A stretch of 64,000 bases of DNA from Pimelobacter simplex. GTDB taxonomy: Bacteria; Actinomycetota; Actinomycetes; Propionibacteriales; Nocardioidaceae. Position 1 is the first letter of the stretch; each line of letters opens with the position of its first letter. Under the pieces are notes generated by a model that worked only from the letters and a program-made list of their open reading frames with translations, was not told the DNA's origin and made no database searches. Made by a program: the position numbers and the translations under genes. The stretch spans positions 252,339 to 316,338 of the forward strand of contig NZ_FOUK01000005.1 in assembly GCF_900114845.1 (NCBI RefSeq), in the 5' to 3' direction. Positions 8,636 through 16,924 of this stretch are shown piece after piece.

Positions 8636-9315
8636 TCCGCGCCGCGTTCTCCCGCGTGCCCGGCCTCGGCGGCTGGAGCGACGACCCGCTCTGGGCGTCG
8701 TTCTACGACTGGACCGTCGAGCACCCCCGGGCCGGCGGTGCGATCTGGCGGCTCGGCATCAACAGCGACCTCGGCCGCCTCTACCGCGCGGCCGACGAGA
8801 TCGGCCGGCAGCCCGCGGGCAACCGGGTCCTCGACATCCCCTGCGGTGGCGGGGTCGCGCTGCGCGGCCTGCGCCCCGGCCAGGGCGTCGAGTACGTCGC
8901 CGCCGACATCGCGCAGACCATGCTCGACCGCACGATGCGGGTCGCCGAGGAGCGCGGGCTCGCCGACCAGGTGGTGCCCCGCGTCGCCGACGTCGGCGCC
9001 CTGCCGTTCGACGACGCCTCGTTCGACCTCGTCGTCTCGTTCACCGGCCTGCACTGCTTCCCCGATCCCGGTCGCGCCGTCGTCGAGATGGCGCGGGTGC
9101 TGAAGCCGGGCGGCGTCCTGACCGGCAGCGCGCTCCTCAACGACACCGGGCTGCGCTTCGAGCCGCTGCGCCAGGTCGGCCGCGTCGCCGGCCTGCTCGG
9201 CCCCGGCTGCACCGGCCGCGACCTCGAGGCGTGGTGCGCGGCCGAGGGGATCGCCGACCTGGTGCTCGACCGCAGCGGCGCGATCGCCTACTTCCGCGGG
9301 GTCAAGCGGACGTGA
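8632..9315 (+). CDS. Class I SAM-dependent methyltransferase
   Basis: 227 residues; the ATG overlaps the stop of the acyl-CoA oxidase gene. It is a Methyltransf_11-type Rossmann enzyme: motif I VLDIPCGGG near residues 64-72, an acidic strand end AADIAQ near 88-93, VADVGALPFDD for motif II/III, and the post-motif helix GLHCFPDPGRAVVEMARVLKPGG. The family transfers a methyl group from S-adenosylmethionine to small molecules or lipids. The coupling to an acyl-CoA enzyme suggests a lipid or quinone-like substrate, but nothing in the protein shows this directly. Confidence 0.8.
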   Translation: MIRAAFSRVPGLGGWSDDPLWASFYDWTVEHPRAGGAIWRLGINSDLGRLYRAADEIGRQPAGNRVLDIPCGGGVALRGLRPGQGVEYVAADIAQTMLDRTMRVAEERGLADQVVPRVADVGALPFDDASFDLVVSFTGLHCFPDPGRAVVEMARVLKPGGVLTGSALLNDTGLRFEPLRQVGRVAGLLGPGCTGRDLEAWCAAEGIADLVLDRSGAIAYFRGVKRT

Positions 9316-9881
9316 GCGCGGCCGCGGAGCGTCGGACGGCCGTCTTCGCGGCGCTGCGCTCCCTCCTGCTGGAGCACCCCTGGGGCGAGGTGACGCTCGA
9401 GGCCGTCGCCCGCGACGCCGGGGTGAGCCGGCAGACGCTCTACAACTCCTTCGGGTCGCGCTACGGGCTCGCCCAGGCCTACACCGTCGACCTCGCCGAC
9501 GCGCTCTGCGCCGTCATCGCCGCGACGCTCGCCGAGCACCCGGACGACCCGCGCACCGGGCTCCGGGAGGGGCTGCGGCACTACCTCGAGATCGCCGCCG
9601 AGGACCCGCTCATCCAGCGGGTCCGGACCGGCGACGCCCACCACGACCTGGTCCGGATCGTCACCGTGGACGCCGGCCCGCTGCTGGTCCGGGTCGCCGA
9701 GCGGCTCGAGGCCGCGGCGCGGACGGCCTGGCCGGCGGCCGACCCGGACGCCGTCCGGACCCTCGCGCGGGCACTGGCCCGGCTCGCGCTCAGCTACGTG
9801 ACGATGCCGCCCGAGTACGACGACAGCCCCGCGGCGATCGCCGCGGGGCTGTCGGTGCTCTTGGCGCCGAAGCTCATGTAA
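9312..9881 (+). CDS. TetR-family transcriptional regulator
   Basis: 189 residues; the GTG overlaps the preceding stop, so it is translated together with the two enzymes. The helix-turn-helix is at residues 18-52 (GEVTLEAVARDAGVSRQTLYNSF), the classic TetR recognition helix. The C-terminal ligand-binding domain is all-helical and ends PKLM. It probably represses its own operon in response to an acyl-CoA or similar ligand, as FadR/KstR-like TetR proteins do; the ligand is inferred only from the neighbour. Two copies of a 15-bp palindrome lie just at and after its 3' end. Confidence 0.85.
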   Translation: MSAAAERRTAVFAALRSLLLEHPWGEVTLEAVARDAGVSRQTLYNSFGSRYGLAQAYTVDLADALCAVIAATLAEHPDDPRTGLREGLRHYLEIAAEDPLIQRVRTGDAHHDLVRIVTVDAGPLLVRVAERLEAAARTAWPAADPDAVRTLARALARLALSYVTMPPEYDDSPAAIAAGLSVLLAPKLM

Positions 9882-9948
9882 CTACGTGTTCGGTCTACTA
9901 CCCGGGCGCTGGGACACCGGAATTCGCGACGTAACACGTAGTTACATG
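9875..9948. repeat. 16-bp perfect inverted repeat between convergent tetR and ppa
   Basis: The arms catgtaactacgtgtt (9875-9890) and its exact reverse complement (9933-9948) are separated by 42 nt. The left arm contains the tetR stop codon, and the right arm ends one base before the ppa stop. Each arm holds a near-palindrome of the GTAAC-N5-GTTAC type; the right one (9931-9945) is perfect. This could be a bidirectional transcript end or a pair of TetR-type operators. There is no T-run, so a classical terminator is not shown. Confidence 0.7.
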
Positions 9949-9949
9949 A

Positions 9950-10441
9950 TCAGTGGCCGGTGGTCTTGAAGCGCTCGAACGAGGCGTTGATCTCGGCCTC
10001 GGCCTCGGTACGGCCGACCCAGTCGGCGCCCTCGACGGACTTGCCGGGCTCGAGGTCCTTGTAGACCTCGAAGAAGTGCTGGATCTCGAGGCGGTCGAAG
10101 TTCGGGACGTGGTTGATGTCGCGCAGGTGCTCCATGCGCGGGTCGCCCGCCGGGACGCACAGGACCTTGTCGTCGCCGCCGGCCTCGTCGGTCATCCGGA
10201 ACATGCCGATCGCGCGGCACTTGATGAGGCAGCCGGGGAACGTGGGCTCCTGGAGGAGCACCAGCGCGTCGAGCGGGTCGCCGTCCTGGCCGAGCGTGTC
10301 CTCGATGTAGCCGTAGTCGGCGGGGTACATCGTCGAGGTGAAGAGGAAGCGGTCGAGGCGCATGCGCCCGGACTCGTGGTCGACCTCGTACTTGTTGCGG
10401 CTCCCCTTGGGGATCTCCACGAGGACGTCGAACTCCAGCAC
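9950..10441 (-). CDS. ppa: Inorganic pyrophosphatase (family I)
   Basis: 163 residues, the usual length of bacterial family I enzymes. The start is the GTG at 10441, which gives the conserved N-terminus LEFDVLVEIPKGSRNKYE and has a GGAGGA ribosome-binding site at 10447-10452. The metal-binding signature DGDPLD follows YGYIEDTLGQ, and the later KCRAIGMFRMTDEAGGDDKVLCVP and EVYKDLEPGKSVE blocks are typical. Function: hydrolyses cytosolic pyrophosphate to phosphate with magnesium, pulling biosynthetic reactions forward. It is divergent from dacB, a common actinobacterial arrangement next to tilS and hpt. Confidence 0.95.
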   Translation of the reverse strand: MLEFDVLVEIPKGSRNKYEVDHESGRMRLDRFLFTSTMYPADYGYIEDTLGQDGDPLDALVLLQEPTFPGCLIKCRAIGMFRMTDEAGGDDKVLCVPAGDPRMEHLRDINHVPNFDRLEIQHFFEVYKDLEPGKSVEGADWVGRTEAEAEINASFERFKTTGH

Positions 10442-10520
10442 TGGCTTCCTCCACAATCGTCGGCCCGGATCGGGTCCGGCGCGGGGTGTGGCGCAGGCTC
10501 GCGGCCTTCCCGACGCCGAT

Positions 10521-10554
10521 GTTCGGGACATTGTCACGCACAATGTCCTCGAAC
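10521..10554. promoter_or_regulatory. Palindromic operator-like element in the ppa-dacB intergenic region
   Basis: GGACATTGT (10526-10534) and ACAATGTCC (10540-10548) form a perfect 9-bp inverted repeat with a 5-nt centre. A second pair, gttcg (10521-10525) and cgaac (10550-10554), extends it by five bases with a one-base bulge. It is relatively AT-rich against the background, lies 22-55 bases upstream of the dacB start and looks like a dimer-binding site for a regulator. The regulator is unknown. Confidence 0.5.
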
Positions 10555-10575
10555 GCGCAGTCGGGGAGGAGAACC

Positions 10576-12045
10576 GTGGCCAAGTCGGACCGGGAGCCGG
10601 GTGGCCGGCGTACCCTCCGGGTGCTCGTCGGCATCCTGGTCGTGGCACTGCTCGCCGGCGGTGGCGTGGCCTGGCGGACGGGCTGGGCCGAGGAGTGGTG
10701 GCACGACCTCCGTGCCGACGCCGCCGGGCCGCCCGCCGACCCCGCCGCCGTCGCCCCGCCCCCCGAGGTGGACGTCGCCCCGGTCGCCGTCCCGGGCGTG
10801 CTCGCGCCCGCCGCCGACGGCACCGCCGCGCTCAAGCGGGCCGAGCTCCGCAAGGCGCTCGCGCCCCTGGGCGACCGCGACCTCGGCAAGCACGTGATCG
10901 CCGCGGTCGGGCCCCTCGACGGGACCGGTCTCTCGTACCGGATCGCCGAGGGCCCCGCGGTCGCCATCCCCGCCTCGACGACCAAGATCGTCACCTCCGC
11001 CGCCGCGCTCTTCCTGCTCGGCCCCGACCGGGTGTTCTCGACGACCACCGTGCTCGACCGGTCGGCCGGGACGACGCCCCGCCTGGTCCTCGTCGGCGGC
11101 GGCGACCCGTTCCTGGCCCGCGCGCCGGAGCCGCCGACCGCCGCGGCGACCTACCAGCCGGTGCGTGCCGACGTCCGCACGCTCGCCCAGCGCACCGCCC
11201 GCGCGCTCAAGGCCGACGGCGTCCGCCAGGTCGCGCTCGGCTACGACGACAGCCTGTTCTCGGGACCCGCGCTGCACCCCACGTGGCGCCCGGACTACGT
11301 CCCCGAGGAGATCAACCCGGTCAGCGCCCTCTGGGTCGACGAGGGCCGCCCGCTGCCGGGCCAGGGTCCGGTCGCGGACCCCTCCGCCGAGGCCGCCCGC
11401 GTCTTCCGCGACGCGCTCGCCGCCCGCGGCATCACCGTCACCGGCGCCACCACCCGCACCCGGGCGCCCGCCGCGGCCACCCCGGTCGGCGCGGTCACCA
11501 GCCCGACCGTCGCCCAGATCGTCCAGCGCCTGATCGAGGTCAGCGACAACGCCGCCGCCGAGATCCTGCTCCGCCAGGCCGGCGTCGCCGACCAGGGCGA
11601 GGGCTCGTTCGCCGCCGGCCAGCGCGCCGTCACCCGGGTGCTGTCGGCCAACGGCATCGCGATGCGGGGCTCAGTCCTGCACGACGGCAGCGGACTCTCC
11701 CGCGACAACCGCCTCTCGCCCGTCGTCCTCGTCGACGTGCTGCGGCTCGCCGCCTCCGCGGACCACCCCCAGCTCCGCGCCCTCCTCGCCGCCCTGCCGG
11801 TCGCCGGCTACACCGGCTCGCTCGCCAACCGGATGGACCTCGGCCCCGACGCCGGCCGGGGCCGGGTCCGGGCCAAGACCGGCACCCTCACCGGCGTCAC
11901 CTCCCTCGCCGGCATCGCCGTCGACCGGGACGGCCACCTGATGGCGTTCGCGCTGATGGCCGACCGGGTCAAGAAGCCCAAGTCGATGCTCGCGCGGGTG
12001 GCGATGGACAACGCCGCCGCGGCGCTGGGGGCCTGCGCCTGCTGA
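10576..12045 (+). CDS. dacB: D-alanyl-D-alanine carboxypeptidase/endopeptidase, S13 (PBP4) family
   Basis: 489 residues, starting at the GTG at 10576, which has GGGGAGGAG just upstream. A short cytoplasmic lead is followed by one membrane helix or signal (residues 14-35) and a Pro/Ala-rich linker to about residue 75. All three penicilloyl-serine transferase motifs are present: STTK at residues 134-137 (nucleophile Ser134), SDN at 323-325 and KTG at 434-436. Between the first two is the long insert typical of S13 enzymes. It trims D-Ala-D-Ala stem peptides outside the membrane. The divergent promoter region shared with ppa contains a palindrome. Confidence 0.92.
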   Translation: MAKSDREPGGRRTLRVLVGILVVALLAGGGVAWRTGWAEEWWHDLRADAAGPPADPAAVAPPPEVDVAPVAVPGVLAPAADGTAALKRAELRKALAPLGDRDLGKHVIAAVGPLDGTGLSYRIAEGPAVAIPASTTKIVTSAAALFLLGPDRVFSTTTVLDRSAGTTPRLVLVGGGDPFLARAPEPPTAAATYQPVRADVRTLAQRTARALKADGVRQVALGYDDSLFSGPALHPTWRPDYVPEEINPVSALWVDEGRPLPGQGPVADPSAEAARVFRDALAARGITVTGATTRTRAPAAATPVGAVTSPTVAQIVQRLIEVSDNAAAEILLRQAGVADQGEGSFAAGQRAVTRVLSANGIAMRGSVLHDGSGLSRDNRLSPVVLVDVLRLAASADHPQLRALLAALPVAGYTGSLANRMDLGPDAGRGRVRAKTGTLTGVTSLAGIAVDRDGHLMAFALMADRVKKPKSMLARVAMDNAAAALGACAC

Positions 12046-12082
12046 GCCGGCTCGGCACGGCGCCCCCGTTGCGGTCACGTCC

Positions 12083-12088
12083 TACGCT
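12083..12088 (+). promoter_or_regulatory. -10 box TACGCT for the leaderless DUF2342 gene
   Basis: TACGCT is 6 nt upstream of the ATG at 12095; no ribosome-binding site is visible in the 49-bp gap after dacB. Confidence 0.5.
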
Positions 12089-12094
12089 GGGTCC

Positions 12095-13144
12095 ATGACC
12101 GGACCCGCGACCGAGCTCCCGCAGATGATCGACTGGGATCTCGCGGTGTCCCTGGGCTCCCGCCTGGCGGGCGAGGGCCCCGTGGTGACCCGGACCGAGG
12201 CCGCCGACGCCGTCGCCGAGCTGCGCGCCGGGGCGAACCGGTCGACCGGGCTGGTCCGCGAGTTCACCGGGCTCGACGCGCCCGACGGGACGGCGCCGAT
12301 CCTGGTGGTCGACCGTCCGGGGTGGGTGCAGGCCAACGCCGAGGCGTTCGCGCTGGCGACCGGGCCGATGGTCGAGAAGATCGTGTCGGCCAAGCCGCCG
12401 TCCGGCCTGGGCCAGCGGTTCGGGGCGAAGGTGACGGGCGCCGAGGTCGGCGGCCTGCTCGGCTTCCTGGCCGGCAAGGTGCTGGGCCAGTTCGACCCCT
12501 TCTACGAGCCGTACGGGCGGCTGCTCCTGGTCGCGCCCAATATCGTCCACGTCGAGCGCGAGCTCGGCGTCGACCCCCACGACTTCCGGCTCTGGGTGTG
12601 CCTCCACGAGGAGACCCACCGGGTGCAGTTCACGGCGGTCCCGTGGATGCGCGAGCACCTGTTCTCCGAGATCCGCGCGATCAGCGAGACCGTCGAGCCG
12701 GCCAGCCTGCTCGAGGGCGGCGTCGAGCGGATCAGCGAGGCGATCAGGGCCGGCCGCAACGGCGGCAGCATCGTCGAGATGTTCAGCACGCCCGAGCAGC
12801 GCGCGGTCATCGACCGGGTCACCGGGATGATGTCGCTGCTCGAGGGCCATGCCGACGTCGTGATGGACGACGTGGGCCCCACCGTCATCCCGAGCGTGGG
12901 CGCGATCCGCAAGAAGTTCACCCGGCGCCGCCAGGGCGTCGGCGGGCTCGACCGGATCCTGCGCCGGCTGCTCGGCCTGGACGCCAAGATGGCCCAGTAC
13001 CGCGACGGCGCGAAGTTCGTCCGCGCGGTCGTCGACCGGGTCGGCATGGAGGAGTTCAACGCCGTCTGGGCCGGTCCGCAGAACCTGCCCTCCAAGGCCG
13101 AGCTGAGCGACCCCGAGGGCTGGGTCGAGCGCGTCCTCGCCTGA
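12095..13144 (+). CDS. DUF2342/zincin_2-family putative zinc metalloprotease
   Basis: 349 residues. The zinc-site motif HEETH is at residues 171-175 in CLHEETHRVQF, with a downstream glutamate-rich helix and LLEGHADVVMDDVG near residues 248-261, the second conserved block of this actinobacterial family. Family members are often named in connection with coenzyme F420, but no biochemical role is established that I know of. It is leaderless and sits between dacB and tilS, its usual place in actinobacteria. No signal peptide, so it is probably cytoplasmic. The zinc ligand assignment is inferred from the motif. Confidence 0.85.
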   Translation: MTGPATELPQMIDWDLAVSLGSRLAGEGPVVTRTEAADAVAELRAGANRSTGLVREFTGLDAPDGTAPILVVDRPGWVQANAEAFALATGPMVEKIVSAKPPSGLGQRFGAKVTGAEVGGLLGFLAGKVLGQFDPFYEPYGRLLLVAPNIVHVERELGVDPHDFRLWVCLHEETHRVQFTAVPWMREHLFSEIRAISETVEPASLLEGGVERISEAIRAGRNGGSIVEMFSTPEQRAVIDRVTGMMSLLEGHADVVMDDVGPTVIPSVGAIRKKFTRRRQGVGGLDRILRRLLGLDAKMAQYRDGAKFVRAVVDRVGMEEFNAVWAGPQNLPSKAELSDPEGWVERVLA

Positions 13145-13146
13145 GC

Positions 13147-14130
13147 ATGGGACTGCATCCCGCGATCGCCGCGGTCCGCGGAGGCGTGCGCGCCGTGCTC
13201 GCGCCGCTCGAGCCGGGCGGCGTCGTCCTGGTGGCGTGCTCCGGCGGCGCCGACTCGCTGGCCCTGCTCAGCGCGGCGGTCTTCGAGGGGCACAAGGCCG
13301 GCCTCCGGGTGATCGGCGCGACCGTCGACCACGGCCTCCAGGAGGGCTCCGCCGAGCACGCCGCCCACGTCGTCGCGCAGATGGCGGCGCTCGGCGCCGA
13401 CGAGACGGCGTCCGCGCGGGTCCAGGTCGACCCGGCCGGGCTGGGCGTCGAGGCGGCCGCCCGGCGCGCCCGGTACGCCGTCCTCGAGCAGCTGCGCGAG
13501 CACTTCGGCGCCGACGCCGTCCTGCTCGGGCACACCCGTGACGACCAGGCCGAGACCGTGCTGCTCGGCCTGGCGCGAGGCTCCGGCGGGCGCAGCATCG
13601 CCGGGATGCGCCGTGCGTTCGACCGCTACTACGCCCGCCCCCTGCTCGACGTCGCCCGCGCCGACACGGTCGCCGCCTGCCTCGCCGAGGGCATCGAGTT
13701 CTGGGACGACCCCCACAACAGCGACCCGGGCTACGCGCGGGTCCGGGTCCGGCAGCGGGTGCTGCCGGTGCTCGAGGACGAGCTCGGGCCGGGCATCGCG
13801 GCCACCCTCGCCCGCACCGCCGACCAGGTCCGCGCCGACGTCGAGGCGCTCGACGCGCTCGCCGACGCGGCGTACGCCGGTCTAGCCCGCCCCGAGGGTC
13901 TCCCGCTCGCCGGACTCGACGACCTCCTCCCGGCGATCGCCACCCGGGTGCTGCGCCGCGCGGCGCTCGACGCGGGGGCGCGCGACGCGGAGCTCTTCCA
14001 CGTCCACGTCAGCGCCCTGCACCGGCTCGCCCAGGGGGCGATCAGCGGCGAGGTCCAGCTGCCGGGCCACCTCACCGCCTACCGGGACCGCGCCCACCTC
14101 CGGTTCCGCCCGACGGCTGTGGCAGGCTGA
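13147..14130 (+). CDS. tilS: tRNA(Ile)-lysidine synthetase
   Basis: 327 residues, starting at the ATG two bases after the DUF2342 stop. The PP-loop ATP motif SGGADS is at residues 32-37, followed by TVDHGLQEGSAEHA and LLGHTRDDQAETVLLGLARGSG, the highly conserved TilS core. The enzyme adds lysine to the wobble cytidine of the CAU anticodon of a minor tRNA(Ile), changing its reading from Met to Ile. It is a short form that ends soon after the middle domain (HLTAYRDRAHLRF), without the longest C-terminal domain of the E. coli protein, as in other actinobacteria. It pairs with hpt. Confidence 0.93.
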   Translation: MGLHPAIAAVRGGVRAVLAPLEPGGVVLVACSGGADSLALLSAAVFEGHKAGLRVIGATVDHGLQEGSAEHAAHVVAQMAALGADETASARVQVDPAGLGVEAAARRARYAVLEQLREHFGADAVLLGHTRDDQAETVLLGLARGSGGRSIAGMRRAFDRYYARPLLDVARADTVAACLAEGIEFWDDPHNSDPGYARVRVRQRVLPVLEDELGPGIAATLARTADQVRADVEALDALADAAYAGLARPEGLPLAGLDDLLPAIATRVLRRAALDAGARDAELFHVHVSALHRLAQGAISGEVQLPGHLTAYRDRAHLRFRPTAVAG

Positions 14131-14134
14131 CGCC

Positions 14135-14686
14135 ATGCATGCGAGCGACGTCGCCGACGACCTGGTCGAGGTGCTCTTCACGGAGGAGCAGATCCAGGCC
14201 CGGGTGGCCGAGATGGCGACCGAGATCGAGCGTGACTACGAGGGCAAGGACCTCGTCATCGTCGGCGTCCTGCGCGGCGCGGTGATGATCATGGCCGACC
14301 TCGCCCGGTCGCTCACCAAGCACGTCGAGATGGACTGGATGGCGGTGTCGTCCTACGGCTCCGGCACCAAGTCCTCGGGCGTCGTGCGCATCCTCAAGGA
14401 CCTCGACGCCGACATCACCGGGCGCCACGTCCTCATCGTCGACGAGATCATCGACACCGGCCTCACCCTGTCGTGGCTGACCTCCAACCTGGGCTCGCGC
14501 GGCCCGGCGAGCGTCGAGATCGCCACCCTCCTGCGCAAGCCCGAGGCGCTGCAGATGCCCATCGAGGCGCGCTACGTCGGCTGGGACATCCCCAACGAGT
14601 TCGTCGTCGGCTACGGCCTCGACTACCGCGAGCGCTACCGCAACATGCGCGACATCGGCACCCTCGCCCCCTCGGTCTACAGCTGA
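14135..14686 (+). CDS. hpt: Hypoxanthine phosphoribosyltransferase
   Basis: 183 residues, full length. The PRPP-binding motif VLIVDEIIDTGLTL is at about residues 99-112. The N-terminal FTEEQIQARVAEMATEIERDY and the VGVLRGAVMIMADLAR block are typical, and the SYGSGTKSSG flexible loop is present. It salvages hypoxanthine and guanine to IMP and GMP. The tilS-hpt-ftsH order is widely conserved in bacteria. CAGGCT at 14123-14128 could be a weak -10 box 6 nt ahead of the ATG. Confidence 0.94.
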   Translation: MHASDVADDLVEVLFTEEQIQARVAEMATEIERDYEGKDLVIVGVLRGAVMIMADLARSLTKHVEMDWMAVSSYGSGTKSSGVVRILKDLDADITGRHVLIVDEIIDTGLTLSWLTSNLGSRGPASVEIATLLRKPEALQMPIEARYVGWDIPNEFVVGYGLDYRERYRNMRDIGTLAPSVYS

Positions 14687-14804
14687 GCATGGCCCGCTGC
14701 GGGAACCCGTGAGGGTCCCCAGCCGTTGGGCACAGGGGCCGCCGTGGGCGGGCCCCGGGAGCCGGTCACCATGGACCGGCCAGAATGGGAGGGTCGGCGG
14801 CGTG

Positions 14805-14810
14805 TACCGT
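14805..14810 (+). promoter_or_regulatory. Possible -10 box TACCGT upstream of ftsH
   Basis: TACCGT would start transcription about 33 nt before the GTG at 14851, leaving room for the GGGGAGCGGG ribosome-binding stretch (14834-14843). No convincing -35 box was found, so this is tentative. Confidence 0.3.
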
Positions 14811-14850
14811 CGTCAGATCCTGATCGTGGAAATGGGGAGCGGGTAAGTAC

Positions 14851-16917
14851 GTGAAGCGAGTTCTCAGGGGCCCTTGGCTCTGGATCCTGGTGGCGGTCGC
14901 AGCCGTCGTCCTCGCTCTCCAGCTCGTCGCGCCCGGAGGAGGGTACGACGAGGTCCCCACGTCGCAGATGGAGAAGTACATCGCGCAGGGGAAGGTCGAC
15001 GAGATCACCTTCATCGACGGCGACCAGTCGATCGAGGCGACCCTGAAGAAGGGCACGCGCGACTCCGGCGACAAGGTGCTGTCGTACTACGTCGACGGTG
15101 CCCAGCAGGGCATCATCGACGACGTCAAGGCCCAGGAGGCCGCCGGCAAGCTCGGCAAGTACAACTTCAAGAACCCCAAGCCGGGCTTCCTCAGCTCGCT
15201 GCTGGTCACGCTGCTGCCGTTCGCGCTGATCATCCTGCTGTTCGTCTTCCTGATGAACAACGTCCAGGGCGGTGGCCGGGGCGTCATGCAGTTCGGCAAG
15301 TCCAAGGCCAAGATGATCAGCAAGGACATGCCGAAGACGACGTTCTCCGACGTCGCCGGCTGTGACGAGGCCATCGAGGAGCTCGGCGAGATCAAGGAGT
15401 TCCTCCAGGAGCCCGCCAAGTTCCAGGCCGTCGGCGCCAAGATCCCCAAGGGCGTGCTGCTCTACGGTCCTCCGGGCACCGGCAAGACCCTGCTCGCGCG
15501 CGCCGTCGCCGGCGAGGCGGGCGTCCCGTTCTACTCGATCTCCGGCTCCGACTTCGTCGAGATGTTCGTCGGTGTCGGCGCCTCCCGGGTGCGCGACCTG
15601 TTCGAGCAGGCCAAGGAGAACGCCCCCGCGATCGTCTTCATCGACGAGATCGACGCCGTCGGCCGGCACCGCGGCGCCGGCATGGGCGGCGGTCACGACG
15701 AGCGCGAGCAGACGCTCAACCAGCTGCTCGTCGAGATGGACGGCTTCGACGTGCGCGGCGGCGTCATCCTCATCGCCGCGACCAACCGTCCCGACGTCCT
15801 CGACCCCGCGCTGCTGCGTCCGGGCCGCTTCGACAGGCAGATCCAGGTCGACGCGCCGGACCTGTCCGGCCGCAAGCGCATCCTCGAGGTCCACTCGCGG
15901 GGCAAGCCGCTCGGCGAGGACGTCGACCTCCTTTCGACCGCCCGCCGCACGCCCGGCTTCTCCGGTGCCGACCTGGCCAACGTGCTCAACGAGGCGGCGC
16001 TGCTCACCGCGCGCAGCAACCAGAAGGTCATCACGGCCGAGATGCTCGACGAGGCGATCGACCGCGTCATCGCGGGCCCGCAGCGCCGGACCCGCCTGAT
16101 GACCGAGAAGGAGAAGCTGATCACCGCCTACCACGAGGGCGGCCACGCCCTCGTCGCGGCGGCGCTGCCGGGCACCGACCCGGTCCACAAGATCACGATC
16201 CTGCCGCGCGGCCGGGCGCTGGGCTACACGATGGTGCTGCCTGACGAGGACAAGTACTCCCAGACCCGCAGCGAGATGCTCGACAAGCTCGCCTACATGC
16301 TGGGTGGCCGGGCGGCCGAGGAGCTCATCTTCCACGACCCGACCACGGGTGCCGGCAACGACATCGAGAAGGCCACCTCGCTGGCCCGCGCGATGGTCAC
16401 CCAGTACGGCATGACCGAGCGGCTCGGCGCGATCAAGCTGGGCGAGTCCAACTCCGAGCCCTTCCTGGGCCGCGATATCGGCCACTCCCGCAACTACTCC
16501 GAGGACGTCGCCGCGATCGTCGACGAGGAGACGAAGAACTTCCTCGCCGCTGCGCACCAGGAGGCCTTCGACATCCTCGTCGAGAACCGGGACGTGCTCG
16601 ACGCCCTCGTGCTCGCGCTGCTCGACAAGGAGACGCTCGACAAGGAGCAGGTCGCCGAGGTCTTCACCGCGCTGCGCCTGCGCCCCGAGCGGCCCGCCTG
16701 GACCGGGTCGCCGACCCGGGTGCCGTCCACGATCCCGCCGGTCGAGATCCCCGAGGAGATCCGCCGCCGGGCCGAGCAGAACGGCTCCGCGGCCCCCGAG
16801 CCGGGCGACGGCGGCCAGGTGCTGACCCCGCCGGGTCCCGGCGGCGACGTGTACGGCGGGACGCCCGTCGTACCGCCGACCGACCCGCAGCCCCCGGCAC
16901 CCACCTCCGGCACCTGA
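14851..16917 (+). CDS. ftsH: ATP-dependent membrane zinc metalloprotease FtsH
   Basis: 688 residues. Two membrane helices (about residues 8-25 and 112-132) bracket an extracellular domain. The AAA module follows, with Walker A GPPGTGKT near 206-213, Walker B IVFIDEIDAVG near 262-272 and the second region of homology ATNRPDVLDPALLRPGRFDRQ. The protease domain has HEGGH at 428-432, with the third zinc ligand in the GAGNDIEKATSLAR region. The C-terminal 60 residues are Pro/Gly-rich, as in other actinobacterial FtsH. It degrades misassembled membrane and regulatory proteins. It precedes folE by seven bases, the usual start of the conserved folate block. Confidence 0.96.
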   Translation: MKRVLRGPWLWILVAVAAVVLALQLVAPGGGYDEVPTSQMEKYIAQGKVDEITFIDGDQSIEATLKKGTRDSGDKVLSYYVDGAQQGIIDDVKAQEAAGKLGKYNFKNPKPGFLSSLLVTLLPFALIILLFVFLMNNVQGGGRGVMQFGKSKAKMISKDMPKTTFSDVAGCDEAIEELGEIKEFLQEPAKFQAVGAKIPKGVLLYGPPGTGKTLLARAVAGEAGVPFYSISGSDFVEMFVGVGASRVRDLFEQAKENAPAIVFIDEIDAVGRHRGAGMGGGHDEREQTLNQLLVEMDGFDVRGGVILIAATNRPDVLDPALLRPGRFDRQIQVDAPDLSGRKRILEVHSRGKPLGEDVDLLSTARRTPGFSGADLANVLNEAALLTARSNQKVITAEMLDEAIDRVIAGPQRRTRLMTEKEKLITAYHEGGHALVAAALPGTDPVHKITILPRGRALGYTMVLPDEDKYSQTRSEMLDKLAYMLGGRAAEELIFHDPTTGAGNDIEKATSLARAMVTQYGMTERLGAIKLGESNSEPFLGRDIGHSRNYSEDVAAIVDEETKNFLAAAHQEAFDILVENRDVLDALVLALLDKETLDKEQVAEVFTALRLRPERPAWTGSPTRVPSTIPPVEIPEEIRRRAEQNGSAAPEPGDGGQVLTPPGPGGDVYGGTPVVPPTDPQPPAPTSGT

Positions 16918-16924
16918 GGTACCC

